Made by a program: the position numbers and the translations under genes
Part shown: positions 1 to 10,183 of the stretch, one piece after another
Numbering within the stretch: position 1 is the first letter of the stretch
How the letters are laid out: each line of letters begins with the position of its first letter
DNA from: Bacteroidota bacterium
GTDB taxonomy: Bacteria > Bacteroidota > Bacteroidia > Chitinophagales > Chitinophagaceae
Assembly (NCBI GenBank): GCA_947476145.1
Contig: CANJPH010000015.1
Coordinates: 1-48,504 of the forward strand
Direction: 5' to 3'
Length of the DNA stretch: 48,504 bases
The notes under the pieces: model-generated
Seen by the model: the letters and a program-made list of their open reading frames with translations, nothing else
What the model was told of the DNA's origin: nothing
The model's database searches: none

Positions 1-566
1 AAAGCAATCGACATCCTATCCCATGCTTTTTGACTATCATGAAAAACAATGATGGATCCGGGCTTGGTATGTTTAATTACGTTGCGTGCACAATCTTCCC
101 CATTTAATTTCAAATCAAAATCGGCACTCAATACATCCCACATAATAATTTGATATGGTAAATCGTTGGATGCTTTTAGGATTCGTATTTGTCTTTTAGT
201 AATGCGCCCATAAGGCGGTCTAAATAAATTACTGTCAATTAAAGTAGCCGCATCTTTTATATTTTGGATATAAAGATTCGTTTCTGTTTTCCAACCATTT
301 AAATGATCATAAGTGTGATTCCCTACCCGATGCCCTGCTTGCAGAATGGACTCATAAATATTGGGATGCTTTAGTACATTATTACCAATGCAAAAAAATG
401 TAGCGCGCGCATTGTATTTTTTTAATTGCGCGATTACAAAAGGGGTGGCTTCGGGATGTGGTCCGTCATCAAAACTTAAATAAATCACCTTTTCTTTAGT
501 AGGTATATTCCAGGTACATTTTGGGTAAAATGCTGGGAGCCAAAAAGGTGTTTTAATTAAATACAT
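1..566 (-). CDS. Polysaccharide deacetylase (NodB domain), 3' end cut off by window edge
   Basis: About 188 codons are visible from an ATG at 566 running left off the window with no stop. The reading frame shows the ordered NodB motifs: SFDDGPHPEAT (motif 1, metal and base Asp), NHTYDH (motif 2, metal His pair), RPPYG (motif 3), MWDVLSADFD (motif 4) and IIVFHDS (motif 5). These belong to carbohydrate esterase family 4, metal-dependent enzymes that remove N- or O-acetyl groups from peptidoglycan, chitin or other glycans. I see no clear signal peptide; the N-terminus (MYLIKTPFWLPAFYPK) is short and the catalytic domain begins near residue 31. The gene diverges from gltX with only 62 bp between the start codons, so both promoters must sit in that gap. 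The substrate cannot be told from the sequence. Confidence 0.9.
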   Translation of the reverse strand, partial: MYLIKTPFWLPAFYPKCTWNIPTKEKVIYLSFDDGPHPEATPFVIAQLKKYNARATFFCIGNNVLKHPNIYESILQAGHRVGNHTYDHLNGWKTETNLYIQNIKDAATLIDSNLFRPPYGRITKRQIRILKASNDLPYQIIMWDVLSADFDLKLNGEDCARNVIKHTKPGSIIVFHDSQKAWDRMSIA

Positions 567-603
567 ACCCAAAGATAAATAGTTCTTTTGCCCATATGAA
601 TAT

Positions 604-611
604 TATCTTTG
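604..611 (+). promoter_or_regulatory. Bacteroidota -7 element (TATCTTTG) for gltX
   Basis: TATCTTTG matches the Bacteroidota housekeeping -7 consensus TAnnTTTG exactly. It ends 17 bases before the gltX ATG at 629, so the transcript leader should be only about a dozen bases. No convincing -33 TTTG was seen at the usual spacing. Inferred from consensus only. Confidence 0.6.
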
Positions 612-628
612 TAAAAATGATGTAAAGT

Positions 629-2158
629 ATGGATGCTAAGGTTAGAGTTCGATTCGCCCCCTCTCCAACAGGCGGTTTACACTTGGGTGGCGTTAGAACA
701 GTTTTATTCAATTATTTATTTGCTAAACACAATAACGGAGAATTTATACTTAGAATTGAGGATACGGATCAAACGCGCTTTGTATCCGGTGCCGAACAAT
801 ACATTCAGGACACATTGGCATGGTGCGGATTGGTTCCAGACGAGAGTCCTTTACATGGTGGCCCTTATGGTCCTTATCGTCAAAGCGAACGCAAAGCCAT
901 GTACAAAGAATATGCCGATAAGTTGATAGAACAAGGAAATGCTTACTATGCTTTTGATACCCCGGAGGACTTAGATGCAAAACGCAAGGAAATTCCCAAT
1001 TTTCAATACAGTCTTACACATCGAATGGGAATGAAAAATTCATTGTCACTCTCCAAAGAAGTGGTGGATGAATTATTAAAGAATAATACCCCGTATGTAA
1101 TTCGTATTAAAGTTCCAGAAAATGAAGAAGTGAGTTTGGAAGATGTAATTAGAGGTCATGTTAGTTTTGATACCAATATGGTAGATGATAAGGTTTTATT
1201 AAAAGCCGACGGGATGCCAACCTATCATTTAGCGGTAGTAGTGGACGATCATTTAATGAAAATTACCCATGCCTTTAGAGGAGAAGAGTGGTTGCCAAGT
1301 GCACCCGTGCATGTTTTATTATGGAAATATTTATTTGGATTAGATAAAATGCCTAAGTGGGCGCATCTTCCCTTAATATTAAAGCCAGATGGTAATGGAA
1401 AACTAAGCAAGCGTGACGGAGAACGTTTAGGCTTTCCAGTTTTTGCCATGGATTGGTTTGATCCCAATACCAACAACACTACAATTGGTTTTAAAGAAAG
1501 AGGATTTTTGCCGGAAGCATTTGTAAACTTACTGGCCATGTTAGGCTGGAACGACGGAACGGATAAAGAAATGTATACCATGGATGAATTGATTGCCGGA
1601 TTCTCTTTAGACAGAGTGCATAAAGGCGGGGCAAAATTCGATTACGAAAAAGCAAAGTGGTTTAATGCAGAGTGGATTAAGAAAATGGACAATGATAAAT
1701 TAGCTGGATTAGTTCAACCTTTTTTTGACAAAGAAGGAATTGAAGTGCATGATCCTGCATATTTAGTAAAAGTGATAGGGTTGGTTAAAGAGCGCTGTCA
1801 TTTGCTTCCAGATTTTATTACACAATCAAGTTTTTATTTTAAAGCGCCCACTGAAATTGACACATCAAGTATTGCGCCAAAATGGGACGCCAAAAAAAGT
1901 GACTTCTTTAAAGCATTGGCTAAAATATATAGCAGTAAAATAGCAAGTGGGATTATTACGGAACCAGCTGTTGAATTAGAAGCAGCTTTTAAGGAATTAG
2001 TTGCCAAGCATGAATTGAAAGCAGGTGAGCTCATGTTGCCTTTTAGAATTATGCTAGTAGGTAGCAAATTTGGACCTGGTGTTTTTGAAATTGTCGAAGC
2101 CATCGCACTAAAAAATACCATTGAGAGAATTGAATATAGCTTGCAATTATTATCATAG
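629..2158 (+). CDS. gltX: Glutamyl-tRNA synthetase
   Basis: A 509-residue class I aminoacyl-tRNA synthetase that charges tRNA-Glu with glutamate in the cytoplasm. The N-terminus carries the family signature FAPSPTGGLHLGG (residues 9-21, the HIGH-equivalent) followed by RIEDTDQTR. The KMSKS-equivalent GKLSKRDG lies near residues 256-263. Length fits bacterial GltX, with the usual alpha-helical anticodon-binding C-terminus. The ATG at 629 is preferred because the catalytic signature begins only eight residues later. A -7 promoter element sits 17 bases upstream. Whether the enzyme also mischarges tRNA-Gln cannot be decided without knowing if the genome has glnS or gatCAB. An 8-bp inverted repeat follows the stop. 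Confidence 0.97.
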   Translation: MDAKVRVRFAPSPTGGLHLGGVRTVLFNYLFAKHNNGEFILRIEDTDQTRFVSGAEQYIQDTLAWCGLVPDESPLHGGPYGPYRQSERKAMYKEYADKLIEQGNAYYAFDTPEDLDAKRKEIPNFQYSLTHRMGMKNSLSLSKEVVDELLKNNTPYVIRIKVPENEEVSLEDVIRGHVSFDTNMVDDKVLLKADGMPTYHLAVVVDDHLMKITHAFRGEEWLPSAPVHVLLWKYLFGLDKMPKWAHLPLILKPDGNGKLSKRDGERLGFPVFAMDWFDPNTNNTTIGFKERGFLPEAFVNLLAMLGWNDGTDKEMYTMDELIAGFSLDRVHKGGAKFDYEKAKWFNAEWIKKMDNDKLAGLVQPFFDKEGIEVHDPAYLVKVIGLVKERCHLLPDFITQSSFYFKAPTEIDTSSIAPKWDAKKSDFFKALAKIYSSKIASGIITEPAVELEAAFKELVAKHELKAGELMLPFRIMLVGSKFGPGVFEIVEAIALKNTIERIEYSLQLLS

Positions 2159-2160
2159 AA

Positions 2161-2183
2161 TTGGTGTAACTTGTATACACCAA
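2161..2183. other. 8-bp inverted repeat between gltX and the B12-binding gene
   Basis: Perfect arms TTGGTGTA (2161-2168) and TACACCAA (2176-2183) enclose a 7-base loop, starting two bases after the gltX stop. There is no following T-tract, so it is a poor intrinsic terminator. It may be an mRNA-stabilising or processing hairpin, or an operator for the downstream gene. Confidence 0.5.
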
Positions 2184-2203
2184 GGATGCTTAAATAAATT
2201 AGA

Positions 2204-2617
2204 ATGAGCGCAGAGAAACCTATAAGAGTATTAGTAGCAAAAGTAGGCCTTGATGGCCATGACCGAGGTGCCAAAGTAATTGCTACAGCATTAAGGGATG
2301 CTGGAATGGAAGTTATTTATACCGGCCTTCGTCAAAGTCCCGAAATGGTTGTTCAGGCTGCATTACAAGAAGACGTAGATGCCATTGGAATTAGTATTTT
2401 ATCGGGCGCGCACATGACTGTTTTCCCAAAAGTTTATCAATTAATGCAAGAGAAAGGATTAACCAATACCTTACTTACAGGTGGTGGTATTATTCCTGAA
2501 CAAGACAATGCTACATTAAGTGCAATGGGGATTGGTTCGCTTTTTAGCCCCGGTGCAACCACGAGCGACATTGCAGACTATATAAAAAGTTGGGTAGCTG
2601 AGCATAGAAATAAATAA
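2204..2617 (+). CDS. Stand-alone cobalamin (B12)-binding subunit of an acyl-CoA mutase
   Basis: 137 residues forming a single Rossmann-like B12-binding domain. The DxHxxG motif is present (D17-G-H19-D-R-G22); His19 would be the lower axial cobalt ligand. The later SILSG and TGGGIIP segments match the family's SxL and GG motifs that hold the dimethylbenzimidazole tail. The fold corresponds to the C-terminal domain of methylmalonyl-CoA mutase and to the separate small subunits of isobutyryl-CoA and 2-hydroxyisobutyryl-CoA mutases. No catalytic large subunit is encoded in this window, so the substrate is unknown. It is followed after 60 bp by an enoyl-CoA hydratase in the same direction, which suggests a role in branched or odd-chain acyl-CoA catabolism (inference). 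Confidence 0.88.
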   Translation: MSAEKPIRVLVAKVGLDGHDRGAKVIATALRDAGMEVIYTGLRQSPEMVVQAALQEDVDAIGISILSGAHMTVFPKVYQLMQEKGLTNTLLTGGGIIPEQDNATLSAMGIGSLFSPGATTSDIADYIKSWVAEHRNK

Positions 2618-2652
2618 TAAGAGAAAAAATAATAAGAGAAAAGATAATAAGA
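2613..2652 (+). repeat. 15-bp purine-rich tandem repeat, about 2.7 copies
   Basis: The unit AATAATAAGAGAAAA occurs at 2613-2627 and 2628-2642. A partial third copy with one change runs at 2643-2652. The array begins inside the last codons of the B12-subunit gene, contributes its stop codon, and fills most of the gap before the enoyl-CoA hydratase. Confidence 0.75.
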
Positions 2653-2677
2653 TTCTTCATTTTTAAATTGCTTCCCT

Positions 2678-3457
2678 ATGTCATTCCAAACCCTATTTAC
2701 TAAGATGGAAGATCATACATTGATCATTACCATTAATCGTCCAGACGTTTTAAATGCATTGAATAAGCAAGTCATTAACGACTTGGATGCGGTCATGGAT
2801 CGTGTATATAAATTTCCAGAAATTAAAAGTGTAGTCATCACTGGTGCAGGCTTAAAAAGTTTTGTAGCAGGTGCCGACATCAAAGAATTTGAATCCTTGT
2901 CAAAGGAAGAAGCCATTGCCTTGGCAAAAAGAGGACAAGCCGTTTTTGCAAAAATCGAAAATGCACCCAAGCCAGTGATTGCTTGTGTAAACGGTTTTGC
3001 ATTAGGTGGCGGTTGCGAACTAGCCATGAGTTGTCATTTTGTAATTGCTTCTGAAAGTGCCGTGTTTGGACAGCCCGAAGTAAACCTAGGAATTATGGTA
3101 GGTTATGGCGGATCACAAAGATTAACACAACGCGTTGGCAAAGGCAGGGCCATGGAATTAATTATTACGGGCAAAACCATCAATGCTACCCAAGCCATGA
3201 ATTATGGATTGGCAAATTATGTAGTACCACAAACCGAATTATTAGATAAAGCTTTATCTATATTAAAAGTATGTCACGAAAAATCTCCTATTGCAGTGGG
3301 CAACTCTATCAAAGCCATTAATGCGGTATGGGATGAACATGTAAATGGCTATGACGTAGAAGCAAACTTATTTGGAGCATGTTTTGTGAGCGGGGATTCC
3401 AAGGAAGGAATTGCCGCATTTAAAGAAAAAAGAAAGCCCCATTTTAAAGGTCACTAA
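2678..3457 (+). CDS. Enoyl-CoA hydratase/isomerase family protein
   Basis: 259 residues, the normal length for a single-domain crotonase. The family signature is complete: GADIKEF near residues 65-71 (oxyanion hole), CVNGFALGGGCELAMSCH around 101-118 with one catalytic Glu in CELAMS, and GQPEVNLGIMVGYGG near 130-145 with the second Glu. Having both Glu residues argues for a hydratase acting on trans-2-enoyl-CoA in beta-oxidation or a related acyl-CoA route. Exact substrate (short-chain, crotonyl- or methylcrotonyl-type) is not resolvable by eye. It follows the B12-binding subunit on the same strand and may be cotranscribed with it across a short repeat-filled gap. Confidence 0.93.
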   Translation: MSFQTLFTKMEDHTLIITINRPDVLNALNKQVINDLDAVMDRVYKFPEIKSVVITGAGLKSFVAGADIKEFESLSKEEAIALAKRGQAVFAKIENAPKPVIACVNGFALGGGCELAMSCHFVIASESAVFGQPEVNLGIMVGYGGSQRLTQRVGKGRAMELIITGKTINATQAMNYGLANYVVPQTELLDKALSILKVCHEKSPIAVGNSIKAINAVWDEHVNGYDVEANLFGACFVSGDSKEGIAAFKEKRKPHFKGH

Positions 3458-3482
3458 TCCCCCATTTTTTCGCAAGGAGCCT

Positions 3483-3490
3483 TACCTTTG
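3483..3490 (+). promoter_or_regulatory. -7 element (TACCTTTG) for fumC
   Basis: Exact TAnnTTTG match, 21 bases before the fumC ATG. The expected -33 region holds a T-run (about 3465-3470) rather than a clean TTTG. It makes fumC probably a separate transcription unit from the upstream hydratase. Confidence 0.6.
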
Positions 3491-3511
3491 CGATAGCTAA
3501 AAAAAACCAAT

Positions 3512-4906
3512 ATGGAATACAGAATAGAGAAAGACACAATGGGTGAGGTAAAAGTACCTGCCCATGTTTATTGGGGTGCTCAAACACAAAGAAGTATTGA
3601 AAATTTTAAAATAGCACAGGATATTAATAGAATGCCGAAAGAAATTATTCGCGCATTTGCTTATTTAAAAAAAGCAGCTGCCTTAACCAATTTTGATGCG
3701 GGCGTTTTACCAAAAGAAAAATGCGATTTAATTGGACAGGTATGTGATGAAATATTAGCAGGTAAATTAGATGATCAATTCCCTTTGGTAGTATGGCAAA
3801 CCGGTAGCGGCACCCAAAGCAATATGAACATAAACGAAGTGATTGCTTACCGTGCCCATGTTATGAATGGAGGAAACTTACTAGATCATGATAAATTTAT
3901 TCATCCTAACGATGATGTCAATAAATCGCAGTCCTCAAACGATACCTTCCCTACTGCAATGCATATTGCGGCATATAAAATTTTAAAAGAAGTAACCATC
4001 CCTGGAATTACTACTTTAAAAAATACCTTGGATGCAAAGAGTGCGGCGTTCATGCATATTGTAAAAATTGGTCGTACCCATTTTATGGATGCGACCCCAC
4101 TTACCTTAGGCCAAGAAATTAGTGGTTATGCAAGTCAATTAAAACATGGATTAAAAGCCATCGAAAATACATTAGCGCATTTAAGTGAATTGGCATTAGG
4201 TGGTACTGCCGTAGGTACCGGCATCAATACACCAAAAGGCTACTCAGAAAATGTAGCAAAACATATTGCCAACCTAACAGGACTTCCTTTTATCACTGCC
4301 GAAAATAAATTTGAAGCCTTGGCAGCACATGACGCCATTGTTGAATCTCATGGTGCTTTGAAAACAGTGGCCGTAAGTTTAATGAAAATTGCGAATGACA
4401 TACGTATGTTGTCCTCAGGACCAAGATCAGGTATTGGAGAGCTCTTTATTCCAGACAATGAACCAGGATCTTCCATCATGCCAGGTAAAGTAAATCCTAC
4501 GCAGTCCGAAGCATTAACCATGATTGCTGCACAAGTAATGGGCAATGATGTTGCTATAAACATCGGTGGCTCCATGGGACATTTTGAATTAAATGTATTT
4601 AAGCCAGTAATGATTTATAATTACTTACATAGTGCAAGATTAATTGGAGATGGCTGTATGAGCTTTAACGAAAAATGTGCCATTGGTTTAGCACCCATCG
4701 AAGAAAACATTAATAAGCACGTAAATAATAGTTTAATGTTGGTGACTTCCTTGAATACCAAAATTGGTTATTACAAGTCAGCCGAGATTGCTCAAAAAGC
4801 ACACAAAGAAGGCACTACTTTAAAAGAGATGGCCGTGAAATTAGGATATGTTACCCCAGAAGAATTTGATGCATGGGTAATCCCTAAGGATATGGTTGGA
4901 CTATAA
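3512..4906 (+). CDS. fumC: Class II fumarate hydratase
   Basis: 464 residues, the standard size for the iron-independent, thermostable fumarase that interconverts fumarate and L-malate in the TCA cycle as a homotetramer. The superfamily signature [11 protein letters not shown] is present near residues 318-328. Upstream, [14 protein letters not shown] and [17 protein letters not shown] match the substrate-binding segments specific to FumC rather than to aspartase. The His of [16 protein letters not shown] matches the conserved catalytic region. Its own promoter lies just upstream. The gene converges on the amidohydrolase with only 10 bp between the stop codons and no visible intrinsic terminator there. 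Confidence 0.96.
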   Translation: MEYRIEKDTMGEVKVPAHVYWGAQTQRSIENFKIAQDINRMPKEIIRAFAYLKKAAALTNFDAGVLPKEKCDLIGQVCDEILAGKLDDQFPLVVWQTGSGTQSNMNINEVIAYRAHVMNGGNLLDHDKFIHPNDDVNKSQSSNDTFPTAMHIAAYKILKEVTIPGITTLKNTLDAKSAAFMHIVKIGRTHFMDATPLTLGQEISGYASQLKHGLKAIENTLAHLSELALGGTAVGTGINTPKGYSENVAKHIANLTGLPFITAENKFEALAAHDAIVESHGALKTVAVSLMKIANDIRMLSSGPRSGIGELFIPDNEPGSSIMPGKVNPTQSEALTMIAAQVMGNDVAINIGGSMGHFELNVFKPVMIYNYLHSARLIGDGCMSFNEKCAIGLAPIEENINKHVNNSLMLVTSLNTKIGYYKSAEIAQKAHKEGTTLKEMAVKLGYVTPEEFDAWVIPKDMVGL

Positions 4907-4916
4907 ATGATTTTGA

Positions 4917-6542
4917 TTAATGTACTCTTTCTCCATTTAGGTAAGTCTTCAAAACTTTTATTTTCAAAATACGATCGGTAGCTACTTTCATTAAGTCCTG
5001 GTCAAGTATAATAAAATCAGCTTTCTTGCCTACTTCCAATGAGCCTACTTGTTTTTCCATGCGGTTGGCTTTTGCAGCCCAAATAGTCATCCCTCTTATG
5101 GTTTGTTCACGCGTTAAGGCATTTTCCATTTGAAAACCACCAGCAGGAAAGCCTTTACTATCCTGTCTTGCAACAGAAGCTAAAAAAGTTTTGAATGGAT
5201 TAATTTCTTCGACCGGGAAATCGGTTCCGAGTGGCAACCAATTGTTTTGCTCCAACAATTGTTTATAGGCATAGCCTCCTTTTAGTCTTTCTGCTCCCAA
5301 TCTATCTCCTGCCCAATACATATCACTCGTACCATGGGTAGGCTGAACAGAAGGCACAATACTATTGTCTCCGAATAAATGAAAATCAGCTGGATGCACA
5401 ATTTGTGCGTGTTCAATTCTCCAACGTTTATCATTCTTTCCTTTTAAGTATTTAGCATACACATTTAAAATGGTTCGATTTGCGCTGTCACCAATCGCAT
5501 GCGTACACATTTGGAAATCGGTATTAATTAATTTTGCTGCAATAGAATCAAAATGCGCAGGACTGCTTAATAAGAATCCTGACCAATTTGGTTGATCTGA
5601 ATAAGGATGCAATAAACAAGCCCCTCTACTTCCTAAGGCGCCGTCACCATAAACTTTCACGCCTTTCACAGACAATCTATCGGTTACATATCCACCACCC
5701 GTAAAATATTTTGAAGCATAGGATTCCGGTTTATCACTAAGCATCACATACAATCGCATTTTTAAATCATTGCTTTTTTGCAAAGCATCTATATAATCAA
5801 TATCAGAAGGACTTAATCCGCAATCCGTAATGGTTGTTAAACCGGTTGCAAAACAATTTTGTTGTGCAGCAGTCAACCAATCTTTATAATCATCTTTTGT
5901 AGCGACAGGAACATATTTTTCTACCACGCCCACCGCATTGTCCACCAATAATCCAGTGAGCTTTCCATCCTGCATCATAAACTGTCCACCTTCAATAGTT
6001 TGTCCTGGTTTAACCCCGGCTAAATTCAAAGCAAAATCATTTGCAATACTTGCATGACCGTCTACTCTTTCTAATATTACAGGACGATCAGGAAACAACG
6101 CATTTAATTCCGCATTGGTTGGGAATTGTTTACCTGGAAAACGATTCTGATCCCAGCCTCTTCCTTTAATCCAACCCTTTCCTGGATGCTTTATTGCAAA
6201 GTCTTTCACACGTGTTATGGCTTCCTCCCAGCTTGGCACAAACATTAAATCCACTGAGTATAAGGATTGCCCATATCCTAAAAAGTGTGCGTGCGCATCA
6301 ATAAAGCCTGGATACACAGCAGCCCCTTTTGCGTCTACCAAACTGTCGGATTGATATGCTTTTAAAATTTCATCGTTTGTGCCAATTGCAACAATTTTGC
6401 CATCCTGAACTGCCATTGCTTCGGCAGTAGCAAAGTCGTTATTCACGGTATAAATTTGTGCATGGTGCACAATTAAATCTACTCTCTGGTTAATACAAGA
6501 ACTGCACAACAAAATAATTGCAAAGGCATATAAATTACGCAT
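4917..6542 (-). CDS. YtcJ-like metal-dependent amidohydrolase, probable lipoprotein
   Basis: 541 residues. The N-terminus has a short hydrophobic stretch (about residues 4-12) followed by LLCSSC, so Cys16 is a plausible lipidation site and the protein is probably exported and membrane-anchored. The mature part is an amidohydrolase-fold TIM barrel: VYPGFIDAHAHFLG with the metal pair His84/His86, GRGWDQNRF (typical of the YtcJ/formamidase subgroup), THAIGDSANR, a later EHAQ and GTDFPVE with the terminal metal Asp. The family includes N-substituted formamide deformylases and predicted exoenzymes, but most members have no known substrate, and nothing here fixes one. It lies downstream of the AraC-type regulator on the same strand with a 42-bp gap, so the two may be functionally linked. 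Confidence 0.9.
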   Translation of the reverse strand: MRNLYAFAIILLCSSCINQRVDLIVHHAQIYTVNNDFATAEAMAVQDGKIVAIGTNDEILKAYQSDSLVDAKGAAVYPGFIDAHAHFLGYGQSLYSVDLMFVPSWEEAITRVKDFAIKHPGKGWIKGRGWDQNRFPGKQFPTNAELNALFPDRPVILERVDGHASIANDFALNLAGVKPGQTIEGGQFMMQDGKLTGLLVDNAVGVVEKYVPVATKDDYKDWLTAAQQNCFATGLTTITDCGLSPSDIDYIDALQKSNDLKMRLYVMLSDKPESYASKYFTGGGYVTDRLSVKGVKVYGDGALGSRGACLLHPYSDQPNWSGFLLSSPAHFDSIAAKLINTDFQMCTHAIGDSANRTILNVYAKYLKGKNDKRWRIEHAQIVHPADFHLFGDNSIVPSVQPTHGTSDMYWAGDRLGAERLKGGYAYKQLLEQNNWLPLGTDFPVEEINPFKTFLASVARQDSKGFPAGGFQMENALTREQTIRGMTIWAAKANRMEKQVGSLEVGKKADFIILDQDLMKVATDRILKIKVLKTYLNGERVH

Positions 6543-6584
6543 GGTAAAAGTTTGAGGAAATAAAAATAACTAAAAAAGAAGGAA

Positions 6585-7508
6585 TTAGTTCAACAATTCA
6601 CAAGGCTTTAAGCCTGTATGTTTTTTAAATGCGGCAGAGAAGTGAGAAATAGAGGAATAGCCTAATAATGCGGACACATCCGTCACACTTAATGCCTTTT
6701 CATATAACAAATATTTGGCGTGCTCCATTCTTTGTTGTTGGTAAAAATCAAATATGGTAGTGCCAAACACTTCCTTAAATCCTTTCTTCAAATAACATTC
6801 ATTCATAGCCACTTTACGACTCAATTCCTTAATGGTAATAGGGTCTCCAATATGCTTTAACAAAATTTCACGTGCTTGATAAATACTTTCTTTACCACGA
6901 TCATCTGCTAAAAATTTACAAGTAAAGCCTTCTTCTTTTTCATCATCCCCAATTACATCCAAGCTTTGCAATAGTAGCTCGTGTATTTTAGCATTGATAA
7001 AAATATTTTCCAATGAACCACTGTAGCTGTGATTTAATACACTATCCAAGGTTTTTCTTTTACGAACACTTAAAGGAAATATCTTCGTAAATGCATTGGG
7101 ATGCTTAAAGGCCAACACTTCGTCTTTTGTATTTGTCAATTTTACATTGTGTAAAAATTGATGTAAGAAAGAAGCTGTAAAATGAAAAGAAAAAACATCT
7201 ACAGTGCGCAACGGACCTGCACAATCTTCGGTTGGCAATTGATTACAATTACCACATAATTTATGGTCACAATATCTATTGCCTGCAATACAAAAACGGA
7301 GTTCTAAAAAATTATCTTTTGGATGCGCCTCGTTGTAATGGTATACAAACATTCCCGTATCCTCCGTAGTCCAAGAATCTTGTGCAGCGTAACGGCGAAT
7401 ATTATATTGAGTGGACCCTGGGATATGCTGATCCTTATGCCATAGCAAAGCCATACCGTTATATTCGGCAGGTTTGTTGGCGTATTTAAGGATCTCTAGT
7501 GCTTGCAT
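6585..7508 (-). CDS. AraC-family transcriptional regulator with Cys-rich sensor region
   Basis: 307 residues. The C-terminal third (about 212-307) is a double helix-turn-helix AraC domain: IKELSRKVAMNECYLKKGF for the first HTH, and SVTDVSALLGYSSISHFSAA followed by FKKHTGLKPCE for the second. The N-terminal part is a ligand or sensor domain with five closely spaced cysteines at 73, 80, 85, 88 and 96 (C-x6-C-x4-C-x2-C-x7-C), which could bind a metal or respond to redox state; that is inference. Similar Cys clusters are, as far as I recall, found in other Bacteroidota AraC proteins. The gene sits just upstream of the amidohydrolase in the same direction and is divergent from gyrB across 279 bp. 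Confidence 0.92.
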   Translation of the reverse strand: MQALEILKYANKPAEYNGMALLWHKDQHIPGSTQYNIRRYAAQDSWTTEDTGMFVYHYNEAHPKDNFLELRFCIAGNRYCDHKLCGNCNQLPTEDCAGPLRTVDVFSFHFTASFLHQFLHNVKLTNTKDEVLAFKHPNAFTKIFPLSVRKRKTLDSVLNHSYSGSLENIFINAKIHELLLQSLDVIGDDEKEEGFTCKFLADDRGKESIYQAREILLKHIGDPITIKELSRKVAMNECYLKKGFKEVFGTTIFDFYQQQRMEHAKYLLYEKALSVTDVSALLGYSSISHFSAAFKKHTGLKPCELLN

Positions 7509-7735
7509 TAGAATGTGAAATTAATGTATAAACACTAAATAGGGTTAAAAGGTTCATTTTGTGACCTAAAAATGACATTTGAGACGCAAAATTTAGGAGC
7601 GAAAAGATTGCTTAAAAACAATGCCCCTTAAAGGCCCTTTTTAGCCTCATTTTTGGCCTCAAAATAATTCACAAAGAAATGAATTTGGGGATAACTAAAC
7701 CCCCTTAAAACGCAGGTCTAACTGCTTAATTTTCT

Positions 7736-7743
7736 TAAGTTTG
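7736..7743 (+). promoter_or_regulatory. -7 element (TAAGTTTG) for gyrB
   Basis: Exact TAnnTTTG match 44 bases before the gyrB ATG. A short inverted repeat GCGTT-TGC-AACGC (7747-7759) falls where transcription should begin and could form a 5' hairpin. The rest of the 279-bp intergenic stretch back to the AraC gene is AT-rich with no ORF I could support. Confidence 0.55.
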
Positions 7744-7766
7744 TATGCGTTTGCAACGCGCTATAA

Positions 7767-9767
<2,001 letters not shown>

Positions 9768-9885
9768 ACCTAGTTTTAGACCTAAAAAAGGCATTTTTTA
9801 ACAAAAAATCAATGAGTTTCTAAAGGGAATCACAATAAATAACCTACTTTCAATTCAGCAATTTTAACATTAAAATCTATACAAA

Positions 9886-10092
9886 ATGGACACTTCAAAA
9901 ATGATCAAAGCTTATTGCTTAAAAACAAAAGAAAAAAATGTACCAATGCATGACGCTGTTGTAACTAAAACTGCTAGAGGCGGTTACATGGCAGGTGGTC
10001 ATGATGGTAAAGGAAATAAAATGGCTGCTATCATGAGCGAGACAAATGCTTTAAAAGCAATCGCTGACGGTGTAGCTAAAAAAGGATTTTAA
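9886..10092 (+). CDS. Small protein resembling a DUF5679-type ribbon without its cysteines
   Basis: 68 residues, ATG at 9886 preceded by an A-rich leader (ctatacaaaATG) and followed by a strong terminator, so it looks like a real and possibly well-expressed gene. The core AYCLKTKEKNVPMHDAV, then GGYMAGGHDGKGNKMAA, lines up by eye with the DUF5679 pattern AYCxKCKxK...G.C..CGTKM, a small zinc-ribbon family. Here only one Cys (residue 11) of the four is kept; the others are replaced by Thr and by residues of the GGHDGKGNK stretch. The comparison is from memory and unverified. Function unknown. Confidence 0.72.
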   Translation: MDTSKMIKAYCLKTKEKNVPMHDAVVTKTARGGYMAGGHDGKGNKMAAIMSETNALKAIADGVAKKGF

Positions 10093-10097
10093 TTTTT

Positions 10098-10124
10098 CAA
10101 CCACCCCATAAAAGGGTGAGGTTG
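10098..10124 (+). terminator. Hairpin downstream of the 68-residue gene
   Basis: CAACC-ACCC pairs with GGGTG-AGGTTG with a small bulge, followed by a modest T-run. It begins six bases after the stop codon. It may act together with the stronger terminator at 10151. Confidence 0.5.
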
Positions 10125-10150
10125 TTTACTGTTTTAAAGTAACTACTATA

Positions 10151-10183
10151 AAAAAAGCCGCTGATTCATCAGTGGCTTTTTTT
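10151..10183. terminator. Bidirectional intrinsic terminator between the 68-residue gene and mfd
   Basis: AAAAAAGCCGCTGA pairs with TCAGTGGCTTTTTT (one G-T wobble) around a TTCA loop. It has an A-run on the left and a T-run on the right, so it works for plus-strand transcripts of the small gene and minus-strand transcripts of mfd. The right edge overlaps the mfd stop codon. Confidence 0.88.

Noticed and set aside
1249..1581. Long minus-strand ORFs inside gltX, gyrB, mfd, leuS and other genes
   Set aside because: They lie fully inside well-supported genes on the other strand, have no recognisable motifs and no promoter, and are frame shadows.
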